Assembly (NCBI RefSeq): GCF_900110995.1
Contig: NZ_FOJF01000001.1
Location: forward strand, 1,257,199-1,321,198
Direction of reading: 5' to 3'
Length of the DNA: 64,000 bases
Source of the DNA: Chitinophaga sp. YR573
GTDB lineage: Bacteria > Bacteroidota > Bacteroidia > Chitinophagales > Chitinophagaceae
How positions within the stretch are numbered: the stretch's first letter is position 1; every line of letters begins with the position of its first letter. The notes under the pieces are model-generated. The model was given only the letters and a program-made list of their open reading frames with translations, searched no databases and had not been told where the DNA came from. Below are positions 54,317-64,000 of this stretch, piece after piece. The position numbers were made by a program, and so were the translations under genes.

Positions 54317-54462
54317 TCAAACTGGTATCAAATTTGATGTACAGGTTGATAACAAACAAGCAAATTTTTAAATTTCTACATACATCGAAATGGACTTGAC
54401 TCCATAAGCGATTTAGATTTTGGTTGATAAAATGGTAAGGAGGCTTTCTAGCCTCCTTTATT
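54317..54462 (+). ncRNA. Candidate small RNA between a promoter and a terminator
   Basis: About 145 nt predicted from the promoter to a strong terminator. The 5' end folds into a hairpin (TTATCAAACTG pairs with CAGGTTGATAA, one mismatch) with an inner palindrome ATCAAATTTGAT. In the middle lies a 5-codon ORF (ATGGACTTGACTCCATAA). The 3' end is the terminator. It could be a trans-acting sRNA or the leader of the next gene. I do not know a matching family. Confidence 0.45.
54437..54461 (+). terminator. Intrinsic terminator of the sRNA candidate
   Basis: AAGGAGGC, 6-nt loop, GCCTCCTT followed by T-rich sequence. No annotated gene ends nearby, so it must serve the short transcript. Confidence 0.85.
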
Positions 54463-54534
54463 ATTTGGTATACCCCCCACCAAATTTTAAGGTTTCTATA
54501 GCAACAAATACTATTCTACTTGCGCTCAATTAGT

Positions 54535-54542
54535 TAAATTTG
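54535..54542 (+). promoter_or_regulatory. -7 box (TAAATTTG) for the YqgE gene
   Basis: Exact TAnnTTTG match 24 nt before the YqgE ATG. The -33 element is unclear. Confidence 0.45.
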
Positions 54543-54566
54543 ATTTAGTGATAAAATTGATTGTGT

Positions 54567-55121
54567 ATGGTTTCATTATCGCCTGGTACATTACTGATAG
54601 CAGATCCCTTTCTGAAAGATCCGAATTTCGCACGCACAGTTGTATTGCTTTGTGAACATCAGGATACAAAAGGTAGCTTTGGCTTTGTTCTCAATAAATT
54701 ATTTGATCAGCAATTGAATGACCTGGTACCAGAAATACTGGTAAACACTATCCCTGTGTTTTATGGCGGCCCCGTACAAATAGATACCATTCATTTTATT
54801 CACCAGCAACCTGAATTGATCAAAGGTGGTTTTGAAATCATTAAAGGCGTTTACTGGGGAGGAGAATTTGATACAGTAGTATCATTAATCAATAGTGGAA
54901 AACTGGACCTTACAAAGATCAAATTCTTCATCGGTTATAGCGGATGGAGTAGCGGACAGCTTGAAAATGAGATGAATGATAAATCCTGGATCACCTCTAC
55001 AAGCGACATTTCTATCATATTTGAAGAAGAAGAACAAAACATCTGGAAACAGGCTTTAAAGAATTTGGGGAGCAACTTTGCCATCATGGCCAATTTCCCG
55101 ATAGACCCGCTCCTGAATTAG
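54567..55121 (+). CDS. YqgE/AlgH-family protein
   Basis: With start MVSLSPGTLLIADPFLKDP it has 184 residues, the usual length of this family. Conserved features are LIADPFLKDPNFARTVVLL and GSFGFVLNK, followed by the C-terminal YSGWSSGQLENE segment. Structures show an alpha/beta fold; the function is still unknown, although AlgH was once linked to alginate regulation. It is a single plus-strand gene between a sRNA candidate and a long non-coding gap. Confidence 0.94.
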   Translation: MVSLSPGTLLIADPFLKDPNFARTVVLLCEHQDTKGSFGFVLNKLFDQQLNDLVPEILVNTIPVFYGGPVQIDTIHFIHQQPELIKGGFEIIKGVYWGGEFDTVVSLINSGKLDLTKIKFFIGYSGWSSGQLENEMNDKSWITSTSDISIIFEEEEQNIWKQALKNLGSNFAIMANFPIDPLLN

Positions 55122-55449
55122 TATCGTATATACTCCACCGTACCTGAAACATGGCCTTACTAACAGGCTGTGGAAAAAAAAGAAAAAAAAAATTTACAGC
55201 CTACACTTTGAGGTCCAATGACTAACGTCATCGCCTGCGCATTCTTGTCCAAAACAGTCGTGACACAAGAGGATATTTAAAAAAAATCGAATATCTTGCC
55301 TATGCAATAGAATCACTGAATACGCACAATCCATTGTTATAACCCTGTATATCAGACATATGAGGATCTAGAGAGAAAACTATTTAACCGAATATATATA
55401 CCTATGAAGGGCAAATCTGATTTCAGATTTTGCAATCCTTCCTGGACTA
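55122..55449. other. Non-coding gap, left part
   Basis: This is the left part of a 609-bp gap without genes. It has AGGCTGT...ACAGCCT arms near 55164-55197 with a long A-rich loop (perhaps the YqgE terminator) and a hairpin GCAAATCTGA / TCAGATTTTGC at 55411-55433. No credible ORF was found. Confidence 0.55.
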
Positions 55450-55676
55450 AGACTTTTTAACAACTAAAATATAAATAGCTGCAGCCCTTTCTATGGGGGT
55501 TATGGCTGTGCTTTGAGGTACATAAGACATTCATTTTCATAGGAACGGGCCCAATTGCGGCTGCAGAATTTTATTATTCTGTGCAGCGTGGGTCTGATTT
55601 GTAAGACGCCTTAGCCGGTAATCCTACTGCGCTTTGGCCATTAATAATTAGATTGGAATAGTTAGGACAAAACGAA
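55450..55676. ncRNA. Candidate structured RNA with exclusive helices
   Basis: A GC-richer island in AT-rich DNA. CTGCAGCC (55479-55486) can pair with GGCTGCAG (55559-55566); the same CTGCAG (55561-55566) can instead pair with the ATTCTGTGCAG that follows (55576-55586). Such exclusive pairing is typical of switch-like or 6S-like RNAs. It does not match tmRNA, SRP or RNase P signatures. Strand is uncertain. The terminator to its right may end this RNA or the atpDC mRNA. Confidence 0.3.
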
Positions 55677-55707
55677 GGCCGGGTAATCATACCCGGCCTG
55701 TTATTTT
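55677..55707. terminator. Strong hairpin terminator between ncRNA region and atpC
   Basis: GGCCGGGTA, 4-nt loop, TACCCGGCC: a perfect 9-bp stem. On the plus strand TGTTATTTT follows; on the minus strand TTCGTTTTG follows, so it could end both atpDC and a plus-strand RNA. Confidence 0.85.
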
Positions 55708-55730
55708 ATGCTAAAAATGTAAGCTGAAAA

Positions 55731-55982
55731 CTATTGCGCAACGGCACCTTCTACAAGCACTGTAGCTTTATTCCTCAACACTTCAACAAACCCGCCTTCT
55801 ATTGTATAGAATTCGTTGCTTGTTTTATCTTTCAACACTTTCATCTTGCCTTTTCCCAGGGCAGCGATTAATGGTGCATGCTTGTCCAGCACTTCGAAAG
55901 AACCGTCTATACCAGGCAATTGTACGCCGTACACTTCGCCGGAATAAATTTTTCTTTCAGGTGTTAATACCTCTAATAACAT
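55731..55982 (-). CDS. atpC: ATP synthase epsilon subunit, short form
   Basis: With the start MLLEVLTPERKIYSGEV, 4 nt after the atpD stop, it has 83 residues. It is the N-terminal beta-sandwich of epsilon (GVQLPGIDGSFEVLDKHAPLI). The C-terminal helical hairpin of E. coli epsilon (about 50 more residues), which can block ATP hydrolysis, is missing. It binds gamma and the c-ring in the F1F0 rotor. The short form is common in Bacteroidota. The rest of the ATP synthase genes are not in this window. Confidence 0.94.
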   Translation of the reverse strand: MLLEVLTPERKIYSGEVYGVQLPGIDGSFEVLDKHAPLIAALGKGKMKVLKDKTSNEFYTIEGGFVEVLRNKATVLVEGAVAQ

Positions 55983-55986
55983 ACAA

Positions 55987-57984
<1,998 letters not shown>

Positions 57985-59481
57985 ATGAAAAACATAAGAA
58001 ATTATATCACTTTCACCATCATAGCAGCATCCTTCAGTGCATTGCCAGGAATCACTTCCTGCGTGACCGCAAGGGCGCCGCAACAGGGTTACCAGCAGGT
58101 ATCTGACGACGGCGGGTTCTATTCCGCACTGAGTCCTTACGGTAACTGGATAGATTACGGTAGCTACGGCGAAGTATGGCAACCTAATGCAGGCCCGGAC
58201 TTTCAGCCCTATTCTACTGCGGGTCACTGGGTATATACCGACTATGGCTGGACATGGGTGTCTGACTACGACTGGGGATGGGCTCCGTTCCACTACGGCC
58301 GCTGGACATTTGATAACAGCTACGGCTGGTTATGGATCCCAGGCTCCGAATGGGGTCCTGCATGGGTGAGCTGGAGAAATAATGATGATTATTACGGATG
58401 GGCGCCTCTTGGCCCCGGTATGACCATCGGCATGAGCTATAACTTACCGGTTACCTACTGGTCATTTGTACCTTGCCGGTACATCACCAACCCATACGTG
58501 AACCGTTATTATGTAGACCGTGGCAGCCGTGTGAACATCTATCATAATACAACTATCATTAATAACACTACTATCATCAATAACCGCACTTACTATCGCG
58601 GTCCTGCTACCAGGGATGTGGAACGTTTTACCAATGCTCCTGTACGTCCTTTACGTGTTACCAATGACAGCCGTCCGGGCAGATCCAGTGTGGGAAGTAA
58701 TCAGGTAAGGTTCTATCGTCCTCAGGAAGCGGGCCTTCGCCAGCCTTCACGTGGTAATAACTTTACCAACGGGGATAACCGTCCTAATAATGGTTCTGAC
58801 AGGCCTAATACACCTGGCAGGGTGAGTCAGCCTAATAATAATCCTAATCCTGGTATGAACAGGCCTACACCTGGGAATAATAACGGACAACCTAATAATT
58901 ATTTACCCGGAAGAGTAAATACACCTGGTAATAATCAGCCAGTTACGAACCCGGTACCGAATAATCCAAGTCGTCCTGTTACAAACCCGGCGCCTAACAA
59001 TAATAACAACAACTTCCCTGGTCGTACACAGCCGGTGAACAATAATAACAACCCTGGCCGTATTGTTACGCCAGATAACAATAACAACAATTTCCCCGGT
59101 CGTAATCAACCGGTGAATAACAACAACAATAACAACCCTGGCCGTACTGTTACGCCAGATAACAATAACAACAATTTCCCTGGCCGTACACAGCCATCGA
59201 ATAATAACAATCCCGGACGTATACAACCGGCGAATAACGATAACAATAACAGGCCACAGCCTATTACACAGCCAAGGGTAATGCCTTCACAGCCGAGCAG
59301 GCCAGCACAACAGCCGCAGCAAATGCAGCCACAGCGTGTACAGCCGCAAGAGCAGCCCCGCCCTGTTCAACAGGCACAGCCTCGTACTCAACCGGCTCCG
59401 CAACCACAACGTGTACAGGAACAACCTGCACGTTCTCAGCCAGCCGCAACACAGCCCCGCGAGGGACGTGACAGGAACTAA
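57985..59481 (+). CDS. DUF6600-like envelope protein with Asn/Pro/Gln-rich tail
   Basis: A 498-residue exported protein. The N-terminal signal ends in a lipobox-like ITSC (Cys about 26), so a lipoprotein is likely. Residues about 45-195 are rich in Tyr, Trp and Gly with repeats like SPYGNWIDYGSYGEVWQP, the pattern of DUF6600. The second half is low-complexity: about 250-425 Asn/Pro/Gly with tandem units around NNNNFPGRTQPVNNN, then a Pro/Gln-rich end. It probably is a surface or wall-linked protein. A -7 box was not found; a strong terminator follows. Confidence 0.8.
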   Translation: MKNIRNYITFTIIAASFSALPGITSCVTARAPQQGYQQVSDDGGFYSALSPYGNWIDYGSYGEVWQPNAGPDFQPYSTAGHWVYTDYGWTWVSDYDWGWAPFHYGRWTFDNSYGWLWIPGSEWGPAWVSWRNNDDYYGWAPLGPGMTIGMSYNLPVTYWSFVPCRYITNPYVNRYYVDRGSRVNIYHNTTIINNTTIINNRTYYRGPATRDVERFTNAPVRPLRVTNDSRPGRSSVGSNQVRFYRPQEAGLRQPSRGNNFTNGDNRPNNGSDRPNTPGRVSQPNNNPNPGMNRPTPGNNNGQPNNYLPGRVNTPGNNQPVTNPVPNNPSRPVTNPAPNNNNNNFPGRTQPVNNNNNPGRIVTPDNNNNNFPGRNQPVNNNNNNNPGRTVTPDNNNNNFPGRTQPSNNNNPGRIQPANNDNNNRPQPITQPRVMPSQPSRPAQQPQQMQPQRVQPQEQPRPVQQAQPRTQPAPQPQRVQEQPARSQPAATQPREGRDRN

Positions 59482-59511
59482 GGTTACCATCGACTCTCAT
59501 ATATACATTTC

Positions 59512-59541
59512 AAAAGGCGCGTCCCTCGTGGGAGCGCCTTT
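59512..59541 (+). terminator. Terminator after the DUF6600-like gene
   Basis: AAAAGGCGC / GCGCCTTTT arms with an inner CCC/GGG pair, one bulge, and a T-run, 30 nt after the stop. Confidence 0.85.
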
Positions 59542-59590
59542 TTTGTGCTTACAAGATCCATATTGGTATTGATTTCCATTGAAATCCTAT

Positions 59591-59716
59591 ATCCCTTCAT
59601 CACAGAAAGCTCATTCCTTCGGCATTCTTTCATCATTCCTATATCGTTTGGATATAGGAATGCCGGTAGAATGATATAGGAGTGATATAGGTGTGATGAA
59701 GGAATGATGATAGAAT
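59591..59716. repeat. Inverted array of eleven 11-bp units
   Basis: Right of a 5-nt centre (59646-59650) are six direct 11-mers: GATATAGGAAT, GCCGGTAGAAT, GATATAGGAGT, GATATAGGTGT, GATGAAGGAAT, GATGATAGAAT. Left of the centre are five 11-mers in opposite orientation (reverse-complemented: GATATAGGAAT, GATGAAAGAAT, GCCGAAGGAAT, GAGCTTTCTGT, GATGAAGGGAT). The whole can fold into several hairpins. It lies between convergent genes, as does the array near 5 kb. Confidence 0.85.
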
Positions 59717-59783
59717 GAGCCATCAGAAAGCCTTCAGCTCCCTGTTCAGAACACATTCATCCAGTTTTAAGGCTTATAACACC

Positions 59784-60296
59784 TTAAATACCATAGACTT
59801 CTCTGTAAATTTCAATGCTGATCCCTGAGAAAGTATCTTCTTCGGCAGACATACCGGTTTGCATTAATAACATCTCTAAAGGAGCCCCTCCGGCGAGGTA
59901 AGAAGGTTGCCGGTAGATATATGGGTAAGATTGAAAGCCCAGGCTTTCGTAAAACCTGATACGCCTTTCGGCATCTGTAGAATGAGGTGGCTCTACTTCT
60001 AATACTATCCTGGGGTATTGGGCCTGCAATAAGGTCATCACCTTACTGCCTATACCGCCACCCCGCTGGCTGGTATCAATGGCAAAATGTTCTATAAAGA
60101 TAAAATCTGTTAAGACCCAGCAAAAGACAAAGCCGGCAAAGATATCATCGTTCTTTACTATCTGTAACTGTAAAGCACCAGCTTCCAGCAGCTCCTGCTG
60201 GGCAGATAAATTACGCCTTTCCTCTATAGGGAAAGATAACTCATAGAGTGATGCTATTTCGGAAGGAATAACCTGTAAAGTACTGATAGTGATCAT
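59784..60296 (-). CDS. GNAT-family N-acetyltransferase
   Basis: A 170-residue cytoplasmic acetyltransferase. It has the GNAT core: strand FIFIEHFAIDTSQRGGGIGSKVM contains the acetyl-CoA R/Q-x-x-G-x-G loop (QRGGGIGS, shortened here), then IVLEVEPPHSTDAERR and the C-terminal RFYESLGFQSYPY typical of GNATs. It is alone, with no HTH partner, so a toxin role is unlikely. The substrate is unknown. Its 3' end faces the 11-bp array. Confidence 0.88.
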   Translation of the reverse strand: MITISTLQVIPSEIASLYELSFPIEERRNLSAQQELLEAGALQLQIVKNDDIFAGFVFCWVLTDFIFIEHFAIDTSQRGGGIGSKVMTLLQAQYPRIVLEVEPPHSTDAERRIRFYESLGFQSYPYIYRQPSYLAGGAPLEMLLMQTGMSAEEDTFSGISIEIYREVYGI

Positions 60297-60362
60297 GTAA
60301 GCTCAAAGGTAAAACAACTATTAAGATGTATACATGATCAGAATTATTAAGAAGACTAACAC

Positions 60363-60977
60363 CTAATTCTGTACACACATATAAGGATCATCATTTCCTG
60401 CCGGAGCCGGCTTATTAACCGCCCAGCAAAAGTTCATTGGCTGACTGGTAATACTTACCAGCGTAATCTCCACTTTCTGCCCCTTCCTGCTATCCGCAGC
60501 ACTCACTGACTGTATCCCTTTAGCCGGTACATTATTGACCGTATATTGCTCCGTTTTAAACACTTCTCCATTCCCCCTCAGGTACTGCACAGAAACCACC
60601 ACATTATCCAGCGGATACTCTGTCTGATTCCTTACAATCACCTTTAAATCCTTAATCCCCCCAAGCAAACGGGTATGATAATCACTTGTACTCACTGTAA
60701 TAAACTGTTTCCAGTTCTTACGGAAATACGTACGCCTCTCCACAAAGGTCCCCTGCTGCGCTACTTCGGTACGCTCCTGTACCTCATGGCGGCTTTCTAT
60801 CTGCTGGGAAGTCCTGCTGCTAAGATCCAGAGATTCCTGTAGCTGACGGTTCTCATTCAACAGACGCTCATTCTGAGACAGCACCTGCTTAATGCGTTTC
60901 TGCTCCCTGGAATAACTCATCACCAGGAAAATAACAAGGAAAATGATCACAATAGAATACCCTATATGTCGCTTCAT
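60363..60977 (-). CDS. Membrane-anchored coiled-coil protein
   Basis: A 204-residue protein. One TM helix at about 6-22 (GYSIVIIFLVIFLVMSY) is followed by a predicted coiled coil (about 25-75: KQVLSQNERLLNENRQLQESL) and a beta-rich domain (about 90-190) with IKDLKVIVRNQTEYPLDNV, like small FxLYD-type extracellular folds. It is 31 nt downstream of the TolC gene on the same strand. It may be linked to that export system, but I do not recognise the family. Confidence 0.75.
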   Translation of the reverse strand: MKRHIGYSIVIIFLVIFLVMSYSREQKRIKQVLSQNERLLNENRQLQESLDLSSRTSQQIESRHEVQERTEVAQQGTFVERRTYFRKNWKQFITVSTSDYHTRLLGGIKDLKVIVRNQTEYPLDNVVVSVQYLRGNGEVFKTEQYTVNNVPAKGIQSVSAADSRKGQKVEITLVSITSQPMNFCWAVNKPAPAGNDDPYMCVQN

Positions 60978-61008
60978 ATCAGCGAGATAGAAAAAATAAT
61001 GCCAGAAG

Positions 61009-62478
61009 CTACTTTGTACGCTCTACAAAGTCATACTTAATTTTGTCCTTTCTCTCAAAATCATACAAAGTGAGCAAACGCACCGTATAATAAGCATTCC
61101 AGAAAGCACGCAGGGCATCAATATAATTCTGACTCGCCTGATCTTTTTCCTGCTGCGCAAGGTTCAGATCTGTAATAGAGATCTTCCCTATAAAATACCG
61201 CTGTTTGGTAATCTCATACCGCTGCGCCGCAATCGTATCCGCCTTGGCAGCACTGGCAAATAATTTCTGCTGGATATTGAACTGCTGTGTCTGTAAATAA
61301 ATCTCCTGCTCAAAACTACGCTCCTGCTGCTGCACATCTATCTCCACCAACTCCTGGTTGGCTTTCGCCTGCCGGATCTTATTACGCGCCTTGCCCCAGT
61401 CTACAATAGGAATAGCCACCCCCACAGATAATAACTGGTTCTGCTGCAAAGTATTACCACTATACGCCTGCTTAAAGGTATTCCCCTGCCTGGCCTGACC
61501 AAAATTCGCAGACAGATTCAGCTCATACCCGTTATTTCCTTTTGCCTCCGCCACCTGTTGTGCAGCCTGTAAACGCTGCAAACGGAAAGATAATACCGCC
61601 TGACGATTATCCATGGCTTCCCGCTGCGCAGAATCAACTGAAATCTGTAAAGTAGGTACGTTCGAAGGTGGTGCAACATCCACCGCACTGTTCTTAGGCA
61701 TATTCAGAAACTGCGTCAAACCACGATAGGCAATCTCTTTATTCAGCGTAGCCTGCTCCAGACTATTACGTGCATTCAACAAGTTCAACTCTATCTGTAA
61801 TAACTCATTTTCTGCTATCTTCCCCAGCTCATATCTCCCTTTAGAGATTTTATACAACGTATCTGTATTCGCCACATTCTGCAACAGGATTTTCTCCCGT
61901 TGCTGGGCTGCTAATGCATCAAAGAAATAACCATTCGCCTGTAATGCTGCACGCTCTAAATCTTCTATATATTGCTTCTTCGATCCTTCAAACAACAACG
62001 GTTGAATTTTCTTATCCCAGCGATAAGGATTATACAGGATCATAGGCTGAGAATAATTCACAGAAAACGGGACAGATAAATAACTGATATCTCTGCTGGG
62101 ATCATATACATCATTCCGCTGTAAGTTAGTAGCCAGCGATAACTGACCACCGGTAAACGGTACGATCTGATCTGCTGATAACCCTGCAAAACTATAGGAA
62201 TAAGAACTACGGCTAAAAGCATATGTACCATCCGGCTGTTGTATACTTTGCGTACTACCCAGGAAACTGCTGCTGTTATTGGCCGTCAGCTTCAGCTGCG
62301 GACGACGGCCTGCTGCATAATAACGATAAGCATACAGACTGTTCAACGCATTACTGCGTGCTTTGTAATAAGAAGGTGAATTCTTTTGTGCCTGCTGCAC
62401 CACATCATTTAATGATAATGTCTGTTGCGCAAACGTAGTAGAGCAAACAAGCAAAAGAGGCAATAATATTTTAGTCAT
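61009..62478 (-). CDS. TolC-family outer-membrane efflux protein
   Basis: With start MTKILLPLLLVCSTTFAQQ, a signal peptide, it has 489 residues; the stop of the upstream permease overlaps its start by 8 nt. It has the two OEP repeats of TolC with long helices (about 150-260 and 350-440) rich in Gln/Asn/Ala, for example NEL LQIELNLLNARNSLEQA shown in part as LQIELNLLNARNSLE. It forms the outer-membrane tunnel of a tripartite exporter with the MacB-like permease and HlyD-like protein upstream. Confidence 0.93.
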   Translation of the reverse strand: MTKILLPLLLVCSTTFAQQTLSLNDVVQQAQKNSPSYYKARSNALNSLYAYRYYAAGRRPQLKLTANNSSSFLGSTQSIQQPDGTYAFSRSSYSYSFAGLSADQIVPFTGGQLSLATNLQRNDVYDPSRDISYLSVPFSVNYSQPMILYNPYRWDKKIQPLLFEGSKKQYIEDLERAALQANGYFFDALAAQQREKILLQNVANTDTLYKISKGRYELGKIAENELLQIELNLLNARNSLEQATLNKEIAYRGLTQFLNMPKNSAVDVAPPSNVPTLQISVDSAQREAMDNRQAVLSFRLQRLQAAQQVAEAKGNNGYELNLSANFGQARQGNTFKQAYSGNTLQQNQLLSVGVAIPIVDWGKARNKIRQAKANQELVEIDVQQQERSFEQEIYLQTQQFNIQQKLFASAAKADTIAAQRYEITKQRYFIGKISITDLNLAQQEKDQASQNYIDALRAFWNAYYTVRLLTLYDFERKDKIKYDFVERTK

Positions 62479-63805
62479 GGCGTAAGCATTCAATAGGATT
62501 CTTTTGAGCCGCCTTGCGGGCGGGAGAAATACCAAATATCAGTCCTACAGCTGATGCCAGCAGGAAAGATAAAACGATAGAGATACCGGAGATCAGTGTA
62601 TGAATATCCGCCAGCTTATCTACCAGGTAAGCGCCGGACACTCCCAGCAATACACCGATGATACCACCCGAAAGACTGATCAGTACCGCTTCAAAAAGGA
62701 ACTGCATCACGATATCACTTTTCTGTGCGCCCAATGCCATACGGATACCTATTTCACGTGTACGCTCCAGTACAGAAGCCAGCATGATGTTCATGATCCC
62801 AATACCCCCTACCAGCAATGAAATACCGGCAATCGCACTTAACACAATATTGAATACATCTTTTGTTTTCTGTTGTTGTTTCAGCAGTTGTTCCGGAATA
62901 GTGATCTCAAAATCCAGTACATCATTATGCCTTCGACGCAGCATACGACTTACGATAGCCGCAGATGCAGACAAAGCATCTGTTTCTGCTACCTGTATCA
63001 CTAGCTGGTCCAGCTGATGAAAAATGATATTGGAAGAAGGCCCCTGTTCCTGGAAACCGTCATCGGGTGTACCCAGATAAAGAGAAGGGTTTTTAAACCT
63101 TACAAGAGAGGTTTGTATAGGAATATAAATATCCAGATTATAATCACGGATACCGAGGTTTTCTTTAGTGGCATTACTGATCATTTTCTCTTCAGTAACG
63201 CCTATAATTTTCAACCACTGATCACCACACTTAATCGTTTTACCTAAAGGATCTTCGGAAATGAAAAACTTACGTTTTACATCACTGCCAATGATACAGA
63301 CTGCATCACCGGATTGCTGCTCCCGTTCATTAAATATAATACCGGCACCCAGTTTGATATTGTTGATACCAAAGAAAGCAGGTTGGATGCCGACTACTTT
63401 CAGCTTACTGCTTTTACTGCCGTAAATAATGTTTTGTTCTGAGATCATCTCCGGACTGATAGCAGATACGGTAGGTAACATTCTACGAATGCTTTCTGCA
63501 TCAGCCAGACTTAGTCCTTTGGAAAAACGGTTCTTACTCCCTTCTTCTTTTTTGGCAGATGATGATTGCTGCTGTTGTGGTTCATCTTTTTTCTCCTGTG
63601 ATTTAGGTTTGATCACAATATTATTTACCCCCACCAGTTTCATCTGGTTCATGATTTCTTCCTTTGCACCTTTACCAATAGCCAGCATGGCTATTACAGC
63701 AGATACACCGAAAATAATCCCGAGGGCAGTCAGAAAAGAACGCAGTCTGTTGGCCCCAAGAGAATCCAGGGCGATGTACAGATTGTTGAAATTACGGTCT
63801 AACAT
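62471..63805 (-). CDS. MacB-like ABC transporter permease
   Basis: A 444-residue permease of the MacB/FtsX type. The N-terminal TM and MacB_PCD domain (NRLRSFLTALGIIFGVSAVI, then a periplasmic part with VVGIQPAFFGINN) are followed by three TM helices of the FtsX domain near the end (VGGIGIMNIMLASVLERTREIGIRMALG). The ATPase part of MacB is absent, so a separate ATPase gene must supply it. It lies 9 nt after the HlyD-like gene and before TolC. Likely exports a peptide, lipid or drug. Confidence 0.93.
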   Translation of the reverse strand: MLDRNFNNLYIALDSLGANRLRSFLTALGIIFGVSAVIAMLAIGKGAKEEIMNQMKLVGVNNIVIKPKSQEKKDEPQQQQSSSAKKEEGSKNRFSKGLSLADAESIRRMLPTVSAISPEMISEQNIIYGSKSSKLKVVGIQPAFFGINNIKLGAGIIFNEREQQSGDAVCIIGSDVKRKFFISEDPLGKTIKCGDQWLKIIGVTEEKMISNATKENLGIRDYNLDIYIPIQTSLVRFKNPSLYLGTPDDGFQEQGPSSNIIFHQLDQLVIQVAETDALSASAAIVSRMLRRRHNDVLDFEITIPEQLLKQQQKTKDVFNIVLSAIAGISLLVGGIGIMNIMLASVLERTREIGIRMALGAQKSDIVMQFLFEAVLISLSGGIIGVLLGVSGAYLVDKLADIHTLISGISIVLSFLLASAVGLIFGISPARKAAQKNPIECLRHD

Positions 63806-63814
63806 GTTCGGAGA

Positions 63815-64000
63815 TTATTTTAACATCGTTATTTTCCTGTCTTTCTCCTTTTCAGGTAAAGACAGATACACTACATCTCCTTCTGCCAATCCTTTTTCAA
63901 CAATTACTTCCTCATCATTTGACTTACCCAGTTTCACTTCCTGTTTGTCGATACCGTTCCCTTTTTTCAGGTACACGAAACTTGTCTTGCCTTCAGCAAA
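63815..64000 (-). CDS. HlyD-like periplasmic adaptor protein (5' part outside window)
   Basis: Only the last 61 codons are visible. They end in TAA and read FAEGKTSFVYLKKGNGIDKQ, then EEVIVEKGLAEGDVVYLSLP, the C-terminal beta-barrel/MP-domain pattern of RND/MacA-type adaptor (membrane-fusion) proteins. It is 9 nt upstream of the MacB-like permease, so it completes a tripartite export operon (adaptor, permease, TolC). The N-terminus with its anchor and hairpin is missing. Confidence 0.8.
   Translation of the reverse strand, partial: FAEGKTSFVYLKKGNGIDKQEVKLGKSNDEEVIVEKGLAEGDVVYLSLPEKEKDRKITMLK

Noticed and set aside
55122-55730. tmRNA, RNase P or SRP RNA
   Set aside because: No tRNA-like ends, no RNase P or SRP core motifs could be recognised.
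58903-59226. Minus-strand ORF inside the DUF6600-like gene
   Set aside because: Antisense of Asn-rich repeats gives Val/Ile-rich nonsense; no start context or homologous look.
59591-59716. CRISPR-like short repeats
   Set aside because: Units are 11 bp, contiguous and inverted about a centre, without spacers.
59784-60296. Toxin role for the second GNAT gene
   Set aside because: It has no HTH or other small partner gene and an ordinary composition.

Overview
The window looks like chromosomal DNA of a Bacteroidota member, most likely family Chitinophagaceae (Chitinophaga-like). The reasons are the SusC/SusD pair with a FecR anti-sigma and ECF sigma factor, several TAnnTTTG (Bacteroidetes -7) promoter boxes very close to start codons, few Shine-Dalgarno sequences, families typical of the group (DUF6427-, DUF6600- and DUF6728-like), a moderate GC content and a split ATP synthase locus (atpD-atpC alone). 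Most genes are housekeeping and lie on the minus strand. I saw no tRNA, rRNA, insertion sequence, prophage or CRISPR array.

Layout. 1-2.5 kb: a TPR protein (cut by the window edge), a PstS-like lipoprotein and a small membrane protein. 2.8-4.6 kb: low-molecular-weight phosphatase and hisS. 5.2-7.8 kb: DsbD plus a stand-alone DsbD N-domain protein. 7.8-10.8 kb: purQ, a DUF6427-like membrane protein, a Crp-like regulator and its partner. 10.9-26.7 kb: a large co-directional peptide-utilisation locus (ECF sigma, FecR, SusC, SusD, lipoprotein, M20 peptidase, M14, M20 amidohydrolase, M14). 26.9-36.7 kb: a secreted hypothetical, an epimerase, pabB, an acidic protein, purA, a Rel/SpoT enzyme, a 2'-5' RNA ligase-like protein and an OmpR-type regulator. 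36.9-45.2 kb: a GH29 fucosidase, a 57-residue membrane protein, lpxB, surE, an ABC-2 exporter and a FadN-type beta-oxidation enzyme. 45.2-48 kb: a low-GC accessory patch with a class II Fic protein and a GNAT/HTH gene pair. 48-55 kb: metG, an S66 carboxypeptidase, an alpha/beta hydrolase, a ThiF-like protein, a sensor kinase and a YqgE protein. 55.1-57.5 kb: a structured non-coding stretch, then atpC and atpD. 58-64 kb: a DUF6600-like N/P/Q-rich protein, a GNAT, a coiled-coil membrane protein and a TolC/MacB/HlyD export operon cut by the edge.

The most unusual signals are these. (1) Two inverted arrays of 11-bp units, each between convergent genes (about 4982-5058 and 59591-59716). (2) An ECF sigma gene whose only ATG start is in the -1 frame relative to the rest of the gene, joined through a perfect A_AAA_AAC slippery heptamer directly before a stop codon. 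(3) A DsbD whose N-terminal domain has lost both redox cysteines, while a neighbouring stand-alone N-domain keeps them at the same residue numbers. (4) A terminator-like 18-bp hairpin that contains the pabB start codon. (5) A Fic gene with a palindromic operator that runs into its start codon, next to a candidate GNAT/HTH toxin-antitoxin pair. (6) A promoter-to-terminator small-RNA candidate near 54.3 kb and a structured stretch near 55.5 kb.
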